Positions 1 through 5,340 of a DNA stretch of 5,340 nt are shown one piece after another; position 1 is the first letter of the stretch; every line of letters begins with the position of its first letter. The notes under the pieces were generated by a model. That model was given only the letters and a program-made list of their open reading frames with translations, did not search any database and was not told the origin of the DNA. Made by a program: the position numbers and the translations under genes. This stretch comes from Desulfobacteraceae bacterium (GTDB lineage Bacteria; Desulfobacterota; DSM-4660; Desulfatiglandales; Desulfatiglandaceae): assembly GCA_020349865.1 (NCBI GenBank), contig CP070700.1, forward strand, positions 2,138,560 to 2,143,899, given 5' to 3'.

Positions 1-64
1 AAAAACAGATATTTTGTTTAAGGCTTGGTTCTTGCACCGGTCATAGAATGGTAGTTCGGTTGAG

Positions 65-156
65 GTGCATGTGCGAAACGAATTAGATTTAAATTTATCA
101 TGCACAAGGAATTTGTCAAGATTGATGTTTTTGGTACCGTAAATCTTCACTTGACA
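65..156. promoter_or_regulatory. Operator-like inverted repeats upstream of the dehydrogenase
   Basis: Two spaced inverted repeats lie before and over the promoter. The first has arms GTGCATG (65-71) and CATGCAC (99-105) around an AT-rich centre containing the palindrome ATTTAAAT (87-94). The second has TGTCAAGATT (114-123) opposite AATCTT (142-147) plus GACA (153-156), interrupted by CACTT, and its right side includes the -35 box. They could be regulator binding sites or a chance feature of AT-rich leader DNA. No known regulator motif is recognised. Confidence 0.2.
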
Positions 157-180
157 GGCCAAGCGCTTTTCCCCTATGCT
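151..180 (+). promoter_or_regulatory. Putative sigma-70 promoter of the dehydrogenase gene
   Basis: A perfect -35 hexamer TTGACA (151-156) is followed after 18 bases by TATGCT (175-180), which matches 4 of 6 bases of the -10 consensus. Transcription would start near 187, giving a leader of about 70 nt before the ATG at 257. The -35 box lies inside one arm of an inverted repeat (114-123 with 142-156), so a repressor could sit on it. The call is from consensus matching only. Confidence 0.45.
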
Positions 181-256
181 CATATCCGATTCTGGCGAAC
201 CAGTGCTTAGCAATCACCTTATTAATGGTCCATAATAGGGAAAGGTATTTTGCCAC

Positions 257-1591
257 ATGCGAAAAAGCCTGTTTTTACCTCTGGCACAGGAAAACCTTAC
301 AAGCCTGGGGGTATACTATCATTTCAAAACAGGTGTTGTGTCCTTTCGTGCGGCCAGGGAGTGGGAAGAGGGTACAGACTGGTCGAGATATGGCCGGGAT
401 TTTACCTGTGAACACCCATTGACTGCCCGTACTGCCTATCTGGGACATCAGAAGACCCTGGATTTATTCCGGAAATACAAGGTGACAGGGTTCCTGGACG
501 ACGTTGTGGACTTGATAAGAAAAGGGAAACACCAGGGAATCGAATGTTTTTTTGATAAGAATAAAGATATACGCTTTATCAGCAATATGCACAGCAACAC
601 CCTGGGTATCAATAATGGCTATCATGCCATCCGCAGCGGTGGGATACGACGTCACCAAACAGAGGAAGAAGAATTAGACGTAATCATAGACGGCCTGAAT
701 TTAAGCAGGGCCATGTCTTTCAAGAATGCTGGTGCACAAATTCCCTTTGGTGGCAGTAAGATCACGGTCCAGTGTGAGCCCGTGGATCTAAGCGATTACT
801 ATACCATAGGTTTCCTCGCATACACCCTGGACAGGACTCGATCTTTTACCGGCCCAGACATGGGCTTCTCACCTGATCTGGCGGATGTTATGAAGCGAGA
901 AGGCTACTCGGTGAACATTGCAGGCGGTTTCAAAAGCCACATCGGTCCCACCGGAACTCCCACCGCCTATGGCGTCTATCTGGCCCTGAAAGAAGCAGCA
1001 GAGGTCAAGTTTGGCACGAGGGATCTCGCAGGCAAAACTGTAGTGGTCCAAGGCTTAGGAGCAGTTGGCTATCCTCTGGTTGAAAAATACCTTTCAAAAG
1101 AAAAGCTTAACATATTCGTTACGGACAGACTCCAGGATCCGGTGAGAACGTTAGTTGCACAGTTTCCAGACCGTGTGAAGGAGATCGATCCTGAGGATGT
1201 CCTCACTATTGATGCGGACATCTTTACTCCCTGTGCCATAGGTGGTATTCTGGACGAAGAATCCATCAAGAGACTCAGGTATTCCATTGTAATCGGTGCG
1301 GCCAACAACCAGCTTAAGGCCACTGACCAGGAAGAAGAGATTAGACTTGCTAAGATTCTTGATGAGCGGGGGATACTGTTCCAGGTGGATTGGATGCATA
1401 ATACCGGCGGCGTGATCGCTGGCATGGAAGAGTACATGCACCGGGAAAAGGCCAGCATGGAGAACATCATGACCCATACTGAAAAGGTGTGTAAATATGG
1501 GACCCGTGAAAATCTTGAGTCGGCAAATGAAGAAGGCATCACACCCACAGAAAGGGCTTATAGATATTATAGCTCCAAGATCTACCAGTAA
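257..1591 (+). CDS. Glu/Leu/Phe/Val family amino-acid dehydrogenase (leucine/phenylalanine dehydrogenase-like)
   Basis: This 444-residue cytoplasmic enzyme should catalyse reversible NAD(P)-dependent oxidative deamination of an L-amino acid to the 2-oxo acid and ammonium. The family active site is visible: substrate lysine in MSFKNAGA (K156), catalytic lysine in PFGGSK (K168) and catalytic aspartate in GPDMG (D201). The Rossmann domain carries GLGAVG (266-271), and D290 after the second strand suggests NAD over NADP. TPCAIGGIL (324-332), GAANNQL (347-353) and HNTGGVI (381-387) resemble leucine/phenylalanine dehydrogenases more than glutamate dehydrogenases. The family is usually about 350-380 residues; here roughly 79 extra residues precede the conserved start, and 7-9 extra residues sit in the loop before SGGIRR (127-132). 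The ATG at 257 is the first possible start after an in-frame stop at 236-238, with a purine-rich AGGGAAAGG (237-245) 11 bases upstream. A later non-ATG start cannot be excluded. The substrate is undetermined: branched-chain and aromatic amino acids are the likeliest. Confidence 0.88.
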   Translation: MRKSLFLPLAQENLTSLGVYYHFKTGVVSFRAAREWEEGTDWSRYGRDFTCEHPLTARTAYLGHQKTLDLFRKYKVTGFLDDVVDLIRKGKHQGIECFFDKNKDIRFISNMHSNTLGINNGYHAIRSGGIRRHQTEEEELDVIIDGLNLSRAMSFKNAGAQIPFGGSKITVQCEPVDLSDYYTIGFLAYTLDRTRSFTGPDMGFSPDLADVMKREGYSVNIAGGFKSHIGPTGTPTAYGVYLALKEAAEVKFGTRDLAGKTVVVQGLGAVGYPLVEKYLSKEKLNIFVTDRLQDPVRTLVAQFPDRVKEIDPEDVLTIDADIFTPCAIGGILDEESIKRLRYSIVIGAANNQLKATDQEEEIRLAKILDERGILFQVDWMHNTGGVIAGMEEYMHREKASMENIMTHTEKVCKYGTRENLESANEEGITPTERAYRYYSSKIYQ

Positions 1592-1650
1592 AATGCCTGC
1601 GCGCATTTATGGTGCTTGGTCAGTGAACGGGTTTCTTTTGCTGGTGGCTC

Positions 1651-1757
1651 AATAATGATGTACTCGTAAAAAGTCATTGCACCTGTCAGGAGATTACTTC
1701 GTCGCTTCACTCCTCGCAATGACCGTCCATAAGACTTTTTACGAAACCATCAATAAT
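1651..1757. mobile_element. Short MITE-like element with terminal inverted repeats and target duplication
   Basis: A 95-bp element (1657-1751) has ends GATGTACTCGTAAAAAGTC (1657-1675) and, on the opposite strand, GATGGTTTCGTAAAAAGTC (1751-1733): 16 of 19 positions match, including a perfect 12-bp inner block. It is flanked by the direct repeat AATAAT (1651-1656 and 1752-1757), as expected for a target-site duplication. A second stem lies inside: GTCATTGC (1673-1680) with GCAATGAC (1716-1723). It has no coding capacity, so any movement would need a transposase encoded elsewhere. It shares ends and a 23-bp core (1686-1708, one mismatch) with the longer copy at 5109-5275. The folded transcript could also act as a terminator for the dehydrogenase gene. 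Confidence 0.7.
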
Positions 1758-1916
1758 CTAATGATGATTTTTTCAAGGCGCTAAAATGTTATCAAAGTAT
1801 AGGTATAACTGGCAACTGGCAATAAAACAATTGAGGCTATTTGGCATTAAACTTTGGGCCAAAGGATTTCTAAAAAAGGATAAGGGGATGGTTTCAGGTA
1901 GTTAACCAACAAAAAA

Positions 1917-1922
1917 AGGAGG
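1917..1922 (+). promoter_or_regulatory. Strong ribosome binding site of the substrate-binding protein gene
   Basis: AGGAGG, preceded by a run of A, lies 7 bases before the ATG at 1930. It is the strongest ribosome site among the plus-strand genes here and suits the high expression usually needed for a periplasmic binding protein. It fixes the start codon. Confidence 0.85.
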
Positions 1923-1929
1923 TAGAATT

Positions 1930-2925
1930 ATGAAAAGGATGATGCTTTTGTTTACGTTTTTTTTAGCACTGGGCCTCGTTTTTTGCACCGGGCTTTCAGC
2001 CAAGATGATTCGCATAGGTGAAGCCCAGATTGTCGCCCATCCGGCCCTTGATAACGATTCCAAAGGTTTTGCCGCTGCCCTTGCAGAAGAAGGCTTTATT
2101 GAGGGCAAGAACATTACCATTGATCGGCAAAATGCACAGGGTGATCAACCTAACTGCGCGATAATTGCCCGAAAATTCGAAGATGATAAAGTCGATCTTG
2201 TTCATGCCATCAGTACTCCCAATGCCCAGGCACAAGCAAAGGTGAGTAAGAAAATACCCGTTGTGTTTTCTTCTGTCACTGACCCTGTGGCAACGGGTAT
2301 TGTGCCCAAGATGGGTAAAACCGGTACTCATATCACCGGTGTGAGCGACAGGTGGCCTCTCACCCTCCAGTGCCAGATGTACCAGGATCTGCTACCCCAG
2401 GCTAAGAAATGGGGCACCATCTATAATCCTGGTGATGTAAATGTCACTTTTCACGTTAAAGAGATGAAAGAGGCCATAGAGGGTATGGGGGCGAAACTCA
2501 TTGAGACCCACGTTTCCACCAGTGCCGAAGTGATGCAGGCTGCCCAGAGCCTGGTAGGTCGGGTGGACGCCATCCACATCACCTCTGATAATACGGTTGT
2601 TTCCGCTTTTGAGTCTGTTATCAAGGTCTGCAATGCGAACAATATCCCGCTCTTTGCCGGTGATAGGGACAGTGTGCCCAGAGGGGTCATTGCGGCTTAT
2701 GGGCCTGACTACTTCTTGGTGGGATACACGGCCGGGAAAAAGGCCGCGAGGATACTTAAGGGCGAAAATCCCGGCGACATCCCTGCGGGGCTTGCATCTG
2801 AATACAGCCTCTGGGTCAGCTTGAAGCATGCCAAGGAACAAGGGGCACAACTCCCGGCGACTCTGGTCAAAAAGGCTGCGGATAAGTTGTGGGATGAAGA
2901 AGGCAATGTGATTAAGGGTAAGTAA
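1930..2925 (+). CDS. ABC transporter substrate-binding protein, TrpX-like family (ABC_sub_bind)
   Basis: This 331-residue periplasmic protein captures the ligand and delivers it to the permease encoded next. The N-terminus is a typical signal peptide: KR at 2-3, a hydrophobic stretch from about 4 to 21, and a likely signal peptidase I cut after LSA (residue 24). A cysteine at 19 follows LVF, a poor lipobox, so a lipoprotein is less likely. Family hallmarks of the ABC_sub_bind group follow in order: STPNAQAQAKVSKKIPVVF (95-113), TDPVATGIV (117-125), HITGVSD (134-140), IYNPGDVN (164-171), ITSDNTVVSA (217-226) and the C-terminal GPDYFLVGYTAGKKAARILKG (258-278). Length is normal for the family. 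Characterised relatives bind tryptophan or tyrosine, but many members are uncharacterised, so the ligand here is open. It is the first gene of an operon and is followed by a 58-base gap with a strong hairpin. Confidence 0.92.
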   Translation: MKRMMLLFTFFLALGLVFCTGLSAKMIRIGEAQIVAHPALDNDSKGFAAALAEEGFIEGKNITIDRQNAQGDQPNCAIIARKFEDDKVDLVHAISTPNAQAQAKVSKKIPVVFSSVTDPVATGIVPKMGKTGTHITGVSDRWPLTLQCQMYQDLLPQAKKWGTIYNPGDVNVTFHVKEMKEAIEGMGAKLIETHVSTSAEVMQAAQSLVGRVDAIHITSDNTVVSAFESVIKVCNANNIPLFAGDRDSVPRGVIAAYGPDYFLVGYTAGKKAARILKGENPGDIPAGLASEYSLWVSLKHAKEQGAQLPATLVKKAADKLWDEEGNVIKGK

Positions 2926-2943
2926 CCCTGGAATTTGGGTGTC

Positions 2944-2966
2944 GAGGGGAGGACCTTCCTCCCCTC
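2944..2966 (+). promoter_or_regulatory. Intercistronic hairpin between binding-protein and permease genes
   Basis: GAGGGGAGGA (2944-2953) and TCCTCCCCTC (2957-2966) form a perfect 10-bp GC-rich stem with a 3-base loop. It starts 19 bases after the binding-protein stop codon and ends 17 bases before the permease ATG. No T-run follows, so it is not a classical intrinsic terminator. In ABC operons such stems often protect the upstream message from 3' exonucleases, so that the binding protein is made in excess over the membrane parts; that role here is inference. Confidence 0.7.
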
Positions 2967-2983
2967 TTCCAATTGGTGAATGA

Positions 2984-3886
2984 ATGGTATTCAGTAGTTT
3001 TTTAAGGACTATCCCGGTATCATTGGAGCAGGGCCTGGCTTACGGACTCGTGGCCTTAGGGATAGTCATCACTTTTCGTATCCTGGCCTTCCCCGATCTT
3101 ACTGTTGACGGCAGCTTTCCTCTGGGTGCGGCAGTGGTTGCCCGCCTCATTATGGAAGGGGTGCCTCCGATATACGGCATCCTTCTGGCCATTATCTGCG
3201 GATTTCTGGCAGGTTGTTGTACCGGTTTTCTCAATACAAAACTAAAGATCAACAGCCTTCTGGCCGGGATCTTGATGATGACCATACTCTATTCGATGAA
3301 CCTGCGTATAATGGGACGCTCAAACATACAATTGCTCACGGTAAACACACTTTTGACCCCTCTGGAGAACCTTGATGTTAACCGTTTCATTCCTATTATT
3401 GCCTTCTTTTTTGTGGTGGCATTATTCATAAAGTTTCTCACCGATATGTTTTTGCATACCCAGATAGGTTTTGCCATGCGGGCTACGGGCGATAATGAGC
3501 AAATGATCCGTACGCTCGGGGTAAACACCGACAATATGACGGTCCTCGGATTAGGGATCTCAAATTCTTTTGTGGCCCTTTCCGGTGCACTTGTTGCCCA
3601 GGATCAGGGCTTCTCTGATGTGGGGATGGGCATTGGAATGATTGTGGCAGGCCTGGCTTCCATAATCATCGGAGAGGCGTTATTTGGAAAAAAGACGGTG
3701 CAGAGATTGACTCTCGCAGCAATAGTGGGATCCATCATATACAAATTCATTATCTCCCTTGGCCTCAGACTGGGACTGGCCCCAACGGATTTGAAACTGG
3801 CCACTGGTGTGATGGTAATATTGGCACTCGGTATCCCCGCCCTAAAAAAGGAAAAAGAGGGCAAACTCCACTTGAGAGGGGTATAA
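2984..3886 (+). CDS. ABC transporter permease, TrpY-like (BPD_transp_2 family)
   Basis: This 300-residue inner-membrane protein forms the translocation channel of the importer, presumably as a homodimer. About eight to nine hydrophobic segments are visible (roughly 14-33, 44-57, 63-84, 90-107, 135-152, 186-206, 214-233, 243-262 and 270-285). The N-terminal GLAYGLVALGIVITFRIL and FPDLTVDGSFPLGAA (36-50) are characteristic of the permeases paired with TrpX-type binding proteins. The cytoplasmic coupling loop is IGFAMRATGDNEQMIRTLGV (161-180), the EAA-like loop that contacts the ATPase. The tail is short and lysine-rich. The ATG at 2984 has only a weak GGTGA (2975-2979) upstream, so translation initiation is probably much weaker than for the binding protein. 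The ATPase gene follows 14 bases after the stop. Confidence 0.92.
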   Translation: MVFSSFLRTIPVSLEQGLAYGLVALGIVITFRILAFPDLTVDGSFPLGAAVVARLIMEGVPPIYGILLAIICGFLAGCCTGFLNTKLKINSLLAGILMMTILYSMNLRIMGRSNIQLLTVNTLLTPLENLDVNRFIPIIAFFFVVALFIKFLTDMFLHTQIGFAMRATGDNEQMIRTLGVNTDNMTVLGLGISNSFVALSGALVAQDQGFSDVGMGIGMIVAGLASIIIGEALFGKKTVQRLTLAAIVGSIIYKFIISLGLRLGLAPTDLKLATGVMVILALGIPALKKEKEGKLHLRGV

Positions 3887-3900
3887 GCCTTGGCAGACCA

Positions 3901-4680
3901 ATGGTAAGATTAGAGAACATAATTAAGATCTTCTCAAAGGGTACCATAGACGAAAAGGTGGCCATAAATGGAATTACTCTTCATATTCGAAAGGGAGATT
4001 TCGTTACCGTAATCGGCAGCAACGGTGCCGGGAAGACCACCGTTCTCAACCTCACTGCCGGCACCTTCGCACCTGATAAGGGTGACATTTTAATAGATAG
4101 CTCCCGGGTCACCCATCTCGCTGAACACCGGCGGGCAAAATACCTTGGCAGGATCTTCCAGGACCCCCTGATGGGAACGGCAGCGTCCATGACCATAGAA
4201 GAAAACCTTGCCATGGCAGATCTCCGCGGCCAGTCCAGAGGACTCCGCTGGGGGGTCAAAAAGTCGCGACGGGAATACTACCGGGAGATACTGGGGATGC
4301 TGGATCTGGGGCTGGAAACCAGGTTGAAGGACACGGTCAGTCTTCTCTCCGGCGGCCAGCGGCAATCCCTGACGTTGCTCATGGTGACATTATCTCTTCC
4401 CAAGCTGCTCCTTTTAGATGAGCATACCGCTGCCCTGGATCCCAAGACGGCCCAGCGGGTTATGGAGCTTACACAAAAGATCATCGAGGAAAATAACCTT
4501 ACGACCGTTATGGTCACCCACAACATGCAGCAGGCCATTCGATACGGGAATCGTATGATTATGCTCCATGAAGGTAGAGTCCAGTTCGATATTGAAGGAG
4601 AAGAGAAAAAGGCCCTTACCGTTGAGGAGGTTGTCAAGAGGTTCGGGGCCGAGCTCAAGGACGAGGCTTTGCTGGGCTAA
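3901..4680 (+). CDS. ABC transporter ATP-binding protein, TrpZ-like
   Basis: This 259-residue peripheral inner-membrane ATPase powers the importer. All catalytic motifs are intact: Walker [10 protein letters not shown] (39-47), Q-loop glutamine in IFQDP (Q87), signature LSGGQ (149-153), Walker B LLLLDE (169-174) with the catalytic E174, D-loop ALD (178-180) and the switch histidine in VTHN (H207). The sequence around [16 protein letters not shown] (91-106) is typical of ATPases that pair with TrpX/TrpY-type partners. Length is normal for a single-domain ATPase, and no regulatory domain is appended. The start at 3901 has no close Shine-Dalgarno sequence; GAGAGGGG (3874-3881) is 19 bases away, so translational coupling to the permease is likely. 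The stop codon overlaps that of the convergent ridA gene by 4 bases, leaving no room for a terminator. Confidence 0.94.
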   Translation: MVRLENIIKIFSKGTIDEKVAINGITLHIRKGDFVTVIGSNGAGKTTVLNLTAGTFAPDKGDILIDSSRVTHLAEHRRAKYLGRIFQDPLMGTAASMTIEENLAMADLRGQSRGLRWGVKKSRREYYREILGMLDLGLETRLKDTVSLLSGGQRQSLTLLMVTLSLPKLLLLDEHTAALDPKTAQRVMELTQKIIEENNLTTVMVTHNMQQAIRYGNRMIMLHEGRVQFDIEGEEKKALTVEEVVKRFGAELKDEALLG

Positions 4681-5054
4681 CTACCACAAATGGCTGAGAT
4701 TTCTACTGAGACATCTTTTGGAAGCCTTGACACCTCTACACACTCCCTTGCGGGGAGACTTTCCCCAAAATAGGTCTTGTAGACCGAATTAAACATTTCA
4801 AAATCTCCCATATCTTTCAAAAAGCACGTGCATTTCAATACATTTTCAAATGTCATCCCACTTGCTTCAAGTATGGCTTTCAGATTCTCTATGACTATCC
4901 GGGTCTGTACCTCTATGTCACCCTCCACGAGACTACCCGTCTTGGGATCCAAAGGGATTTGACCGGAAATAAAGAGCAAGGTGCCATACTTGATTGCTTG
5001 AGAGTATGGTCCTACGGCTGCCGGAGCATTTTTTGTAGAGATAATTTCTTTCAT
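4677..5054 (-). CDS. ridA: RidA family 2-iminobutanoate/2-iminopropanoate deaminase
   Basis: This 125-residue cytoplasmic protein of the RidA/YjgF/UK114 family hydrolyses reactive enamine/imine intermediates, such as 2-iminobutanoate and 2-iminopropanoate, to 2-oxo acids and ammonia, protecting PLP enzymes. Members form trimers with active sites between subunits. Visible hallmarks are [12 protein letters not shown] (9-20), [12 protein letters not shown] (29-40), and [19 protein letters not shown] (101-119), which holds the substrate-binding arginine R103, the conserved cysteine C105, and E118 (counterpart of E120 in Escherichia coli RidA). These indicate an active deaminase rather than a divergent Rid subgroup. 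The ATG at 5054 is preferred over an in-frame GTG at 5084 because AAGGAGG lies 8 bases before it and the protein then has normal family length. The gene converges on the transporter ATPase gene and is transcribed separately from it. Confidence 0.95.
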   Translation of the reverse strand: MKEIISTKNAPAAVGPYSQAIKYGTLLFISGQIPLDPKTGSLVEGDIEVQTRIVIENLKAILEASGMTFENVLKCTCFLKDMGDFEMFNSVYKTYFGESLPARECVEVSRLPKDVSVEISAICGS

Positions 5055-5062
5055 TAGAGCGT

Positions 5063-5069
5063 CCTCCTT
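5063..5069 (-). promoter_or_regulatory. Ribosome binding site deciding the ridA start
   Basis: On the minus strand AAGGAGG precedes the ATG at 5054 by 8 bases. It would lie inside the coding sequence if the upstream GTG at 5084 were used, so it decides in favour of the 125-residue protein. Confidence 0.85.
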
Positions 5070-5084
5070 ATTTTGATTTTTCAC

Positions 5085-5113
5085 AGTATTTCTATTTTCC
5101 TAATACTTGGCAG
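5085..5113 (-). promoter_or_regulatory. Weak candidate promoter of ridA at the edge of the MITE-like element
   Basis: On the minus strand CTGCCA (5113-5108) and AATACT (5090-5085) are spaced by 17 bases; each matches 4 of 6 consensus bases. The -35 half straddles the end of the inserted element and its flanking direct repeat. Only 47 bases separate the flanking repeat from the ridA start, so the promoter must lie close to or inside the element. This particular pair is only a guess. Confidence 0.2.
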
Positions 5114-5282
5114 TCTCGTAAAAAGTCGAAAAGTTCGTCATTGCGAGTGTAGCGAAGCAATTTCGTTGGCTGTAACTGCTTGAAATCAGGAGATTGCTTC
5201 GTCGCTTCTCTCCGACTCGGCCGAGCTCGTCGCTGGCTCGCAATGACAGGTGAAATGACTTTTTACGAGACCATCAATACTT
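5102..5282. mobile_element. Longer MITE-like element with terminal inverted repeats and target duplication
   Basis: A 167-bp element (5109-5275) has ends GGCAGTCTCGTAAAAAGTC (5109-5127) and, on the opposite strand, GATGGTCTCGTAAAAAGTC (5275-5257), sharing a perfect 13-bp inner block. It is flanked by the direct repeat AATACTT (5102-5108 and 5276-5282), different from the one flanking the first copy. Internal stems include GTCATTGCGAG (5137-5147) with CTCGCAATGAC (5237-5247), CGAAGCAAT (5153-5161) with ATTGCTTCG (5193-5201), and the palindrome CTCGGCCGAG (5216-5225), so a transcript could fold into a long branched hairpin. It has no coding capacity. It lies in the same orientation as the copy at 1657-1751. 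Confidence 0.75.
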
Positions 5283-5340
5283 AGTGTTTCGATTCGCAAA
5301 TATGATAACGTATGTTTTATAAGTCTAACCTTTGGAATTG

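Larger units (their letters stand above)
1592..1929. other. Intergenic region with MITE-like element and transporter leader
   Basis: These 338 bases contain no credible gene. Just after the dehydrogenase stop is a weak 6-bp stem (AAATGC 1591-1596 with GCATTT 1603-1608) without a good T-run. The middle holds the short terminal-inverted-repeat element (1657-1751). Downstream is an AT-rich leader with TATAAC (1804-1809), a good -10 match but with no convincing -35 at 16-18 bases, overlapping a tandem AACTGGC-AACTGGC (1807-1820). The promoter of the transporter operon is presumably in 1758-1910 but I cannot fix it. A textbook ribosome site ends the region. Confidence 0.6.

Noticed and set aside
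225..422. Open frame overlapping the dehydrogenase start, 65 codons on the plus strand
   Set aside because: It lies mostly inside the dehydrogenase gene in another frame, has no recognisable protein features, and its stop falls within the better-supported gene.
1069..1606. Two long minus-strand open frames (159 and 151 codons) antisense to the dehydrogenase
   Set aside because: They are serine-rich or low-quality shadow frames opposite a clear enzyme gene, lacking ribosome sites and family motifs.
1591..1608. Intrinsic terminator after the dehydrogenase
   Set aside because: The stem is only 6 bp (AAATGC/GCATTT), weak, and not followed by a T-run.
1758..1929. T-box or amino-acid riboswitch in front of the importer
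   Set aside because: No T-box motif, specifier-loop arrangement or terminator/antiterminator pair is visible in the leader.
1975..1989. Lipoprotein signal in the binding protein (LVFC, cysteine 19)
   Set aside because: Phenylalanine directly before the cysteine is atypical for a lipobox, and a good LSA signal peptidase I site follows at residues 22-24.
2392..2850. 152-codon minus-strand frame opposite the binding-protein gene
   Set aside because: It is an antisense shadow of a gene with complete family motifs; nothing in its own sequence looks like a protein family.
3890..3907. Mini-ORF starting at TTG 3890 (MADQW) behind GAGAGGGG
   Set aside because: Five codons in another frame between permease and ATPase, probably chance; the spacing of the ribosome-like site is not evidence enough.
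5055..5084. Ten-residue N-terminal extension of RidA from a GTG at 5084
   Set aside because: The AAGGAGG ribosome site lies inside this extension and points to the ATG at 5054; family length and alignment also fit the shorter form.
1657..5275. Repeats considered as a CRISPR array or attachment sites
   Set aside because: There are only two copies 3.4 kb apart, with terminal inverted repeats and flanking direct duplications, and no regularly spaced repeats, cas genes or integrase.

Overview
The window looks like ordinary chromosomal DNA from a Gram-negative, probably anaerobic bacterium. Desulfobacterota (former deltaproteobacteria) is my best guess. It rests on the mid-range GC content, the style of the ABC transporter proteins and the short interspersed repeats carrying a GTCATTGCGAG / CTTCGTCGCTTC core. 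This is an impression from the sequence, not a placement.

Layout. Positions 1-256 are a leader with a plausible sigma-70 promoter (TTGACA-18-TATGCT, 151-180) overlapped by inverted repeats. Positions 257-1591 (+) encode an NAD(P)-dependent amino-acid dehydrogenase of the Glu/Leu/Phe/Val family, closest in motifs to leucine/phenylalanine dehydrogenases, with an unusual N-terminal extension and a loop insertion. Positions 1592-1929 are non-coding and hold a 95-bp MITE-like element. Positions 1930-4680 (+) are a complete three-gene ABC importer of the TrpXYZ-like type: periplasmic binding protein (1930-2925), permease (2984-3886) and ATPase (3901-4680), with a strong 10-bp hairpin between the first two genes. 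Positions 4677-5054 (-) encode a RidA enamine/imine deaminase that converges on the ATPase gene, the two stop codons overlapping by 4 bases. Positions 5085-5340 are non-coding and hold a 167-bp longer relative of the first MITE-like element, immediately upstream of ridA.

How the genes could work together (inference): the importer brings in an amino acid or related small molecule, the dehydrogenase deaminates it oxidatively to a 2-oxo acid through an imino acid, and RidA hydrolyses stray imine/enamine intermediates. The three units are not one operon: the dehydrogenase is separated from the importer by a 338-bp gap, and ridA is on the other strand.

I see no defence system, CRISPR array, RNA gene or phage gene. 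The most notable non-genic signal is the pair of terminal-inverted-repeat elements, each flanked by a different short direct repeat, bracketing the transporter/ridA block.
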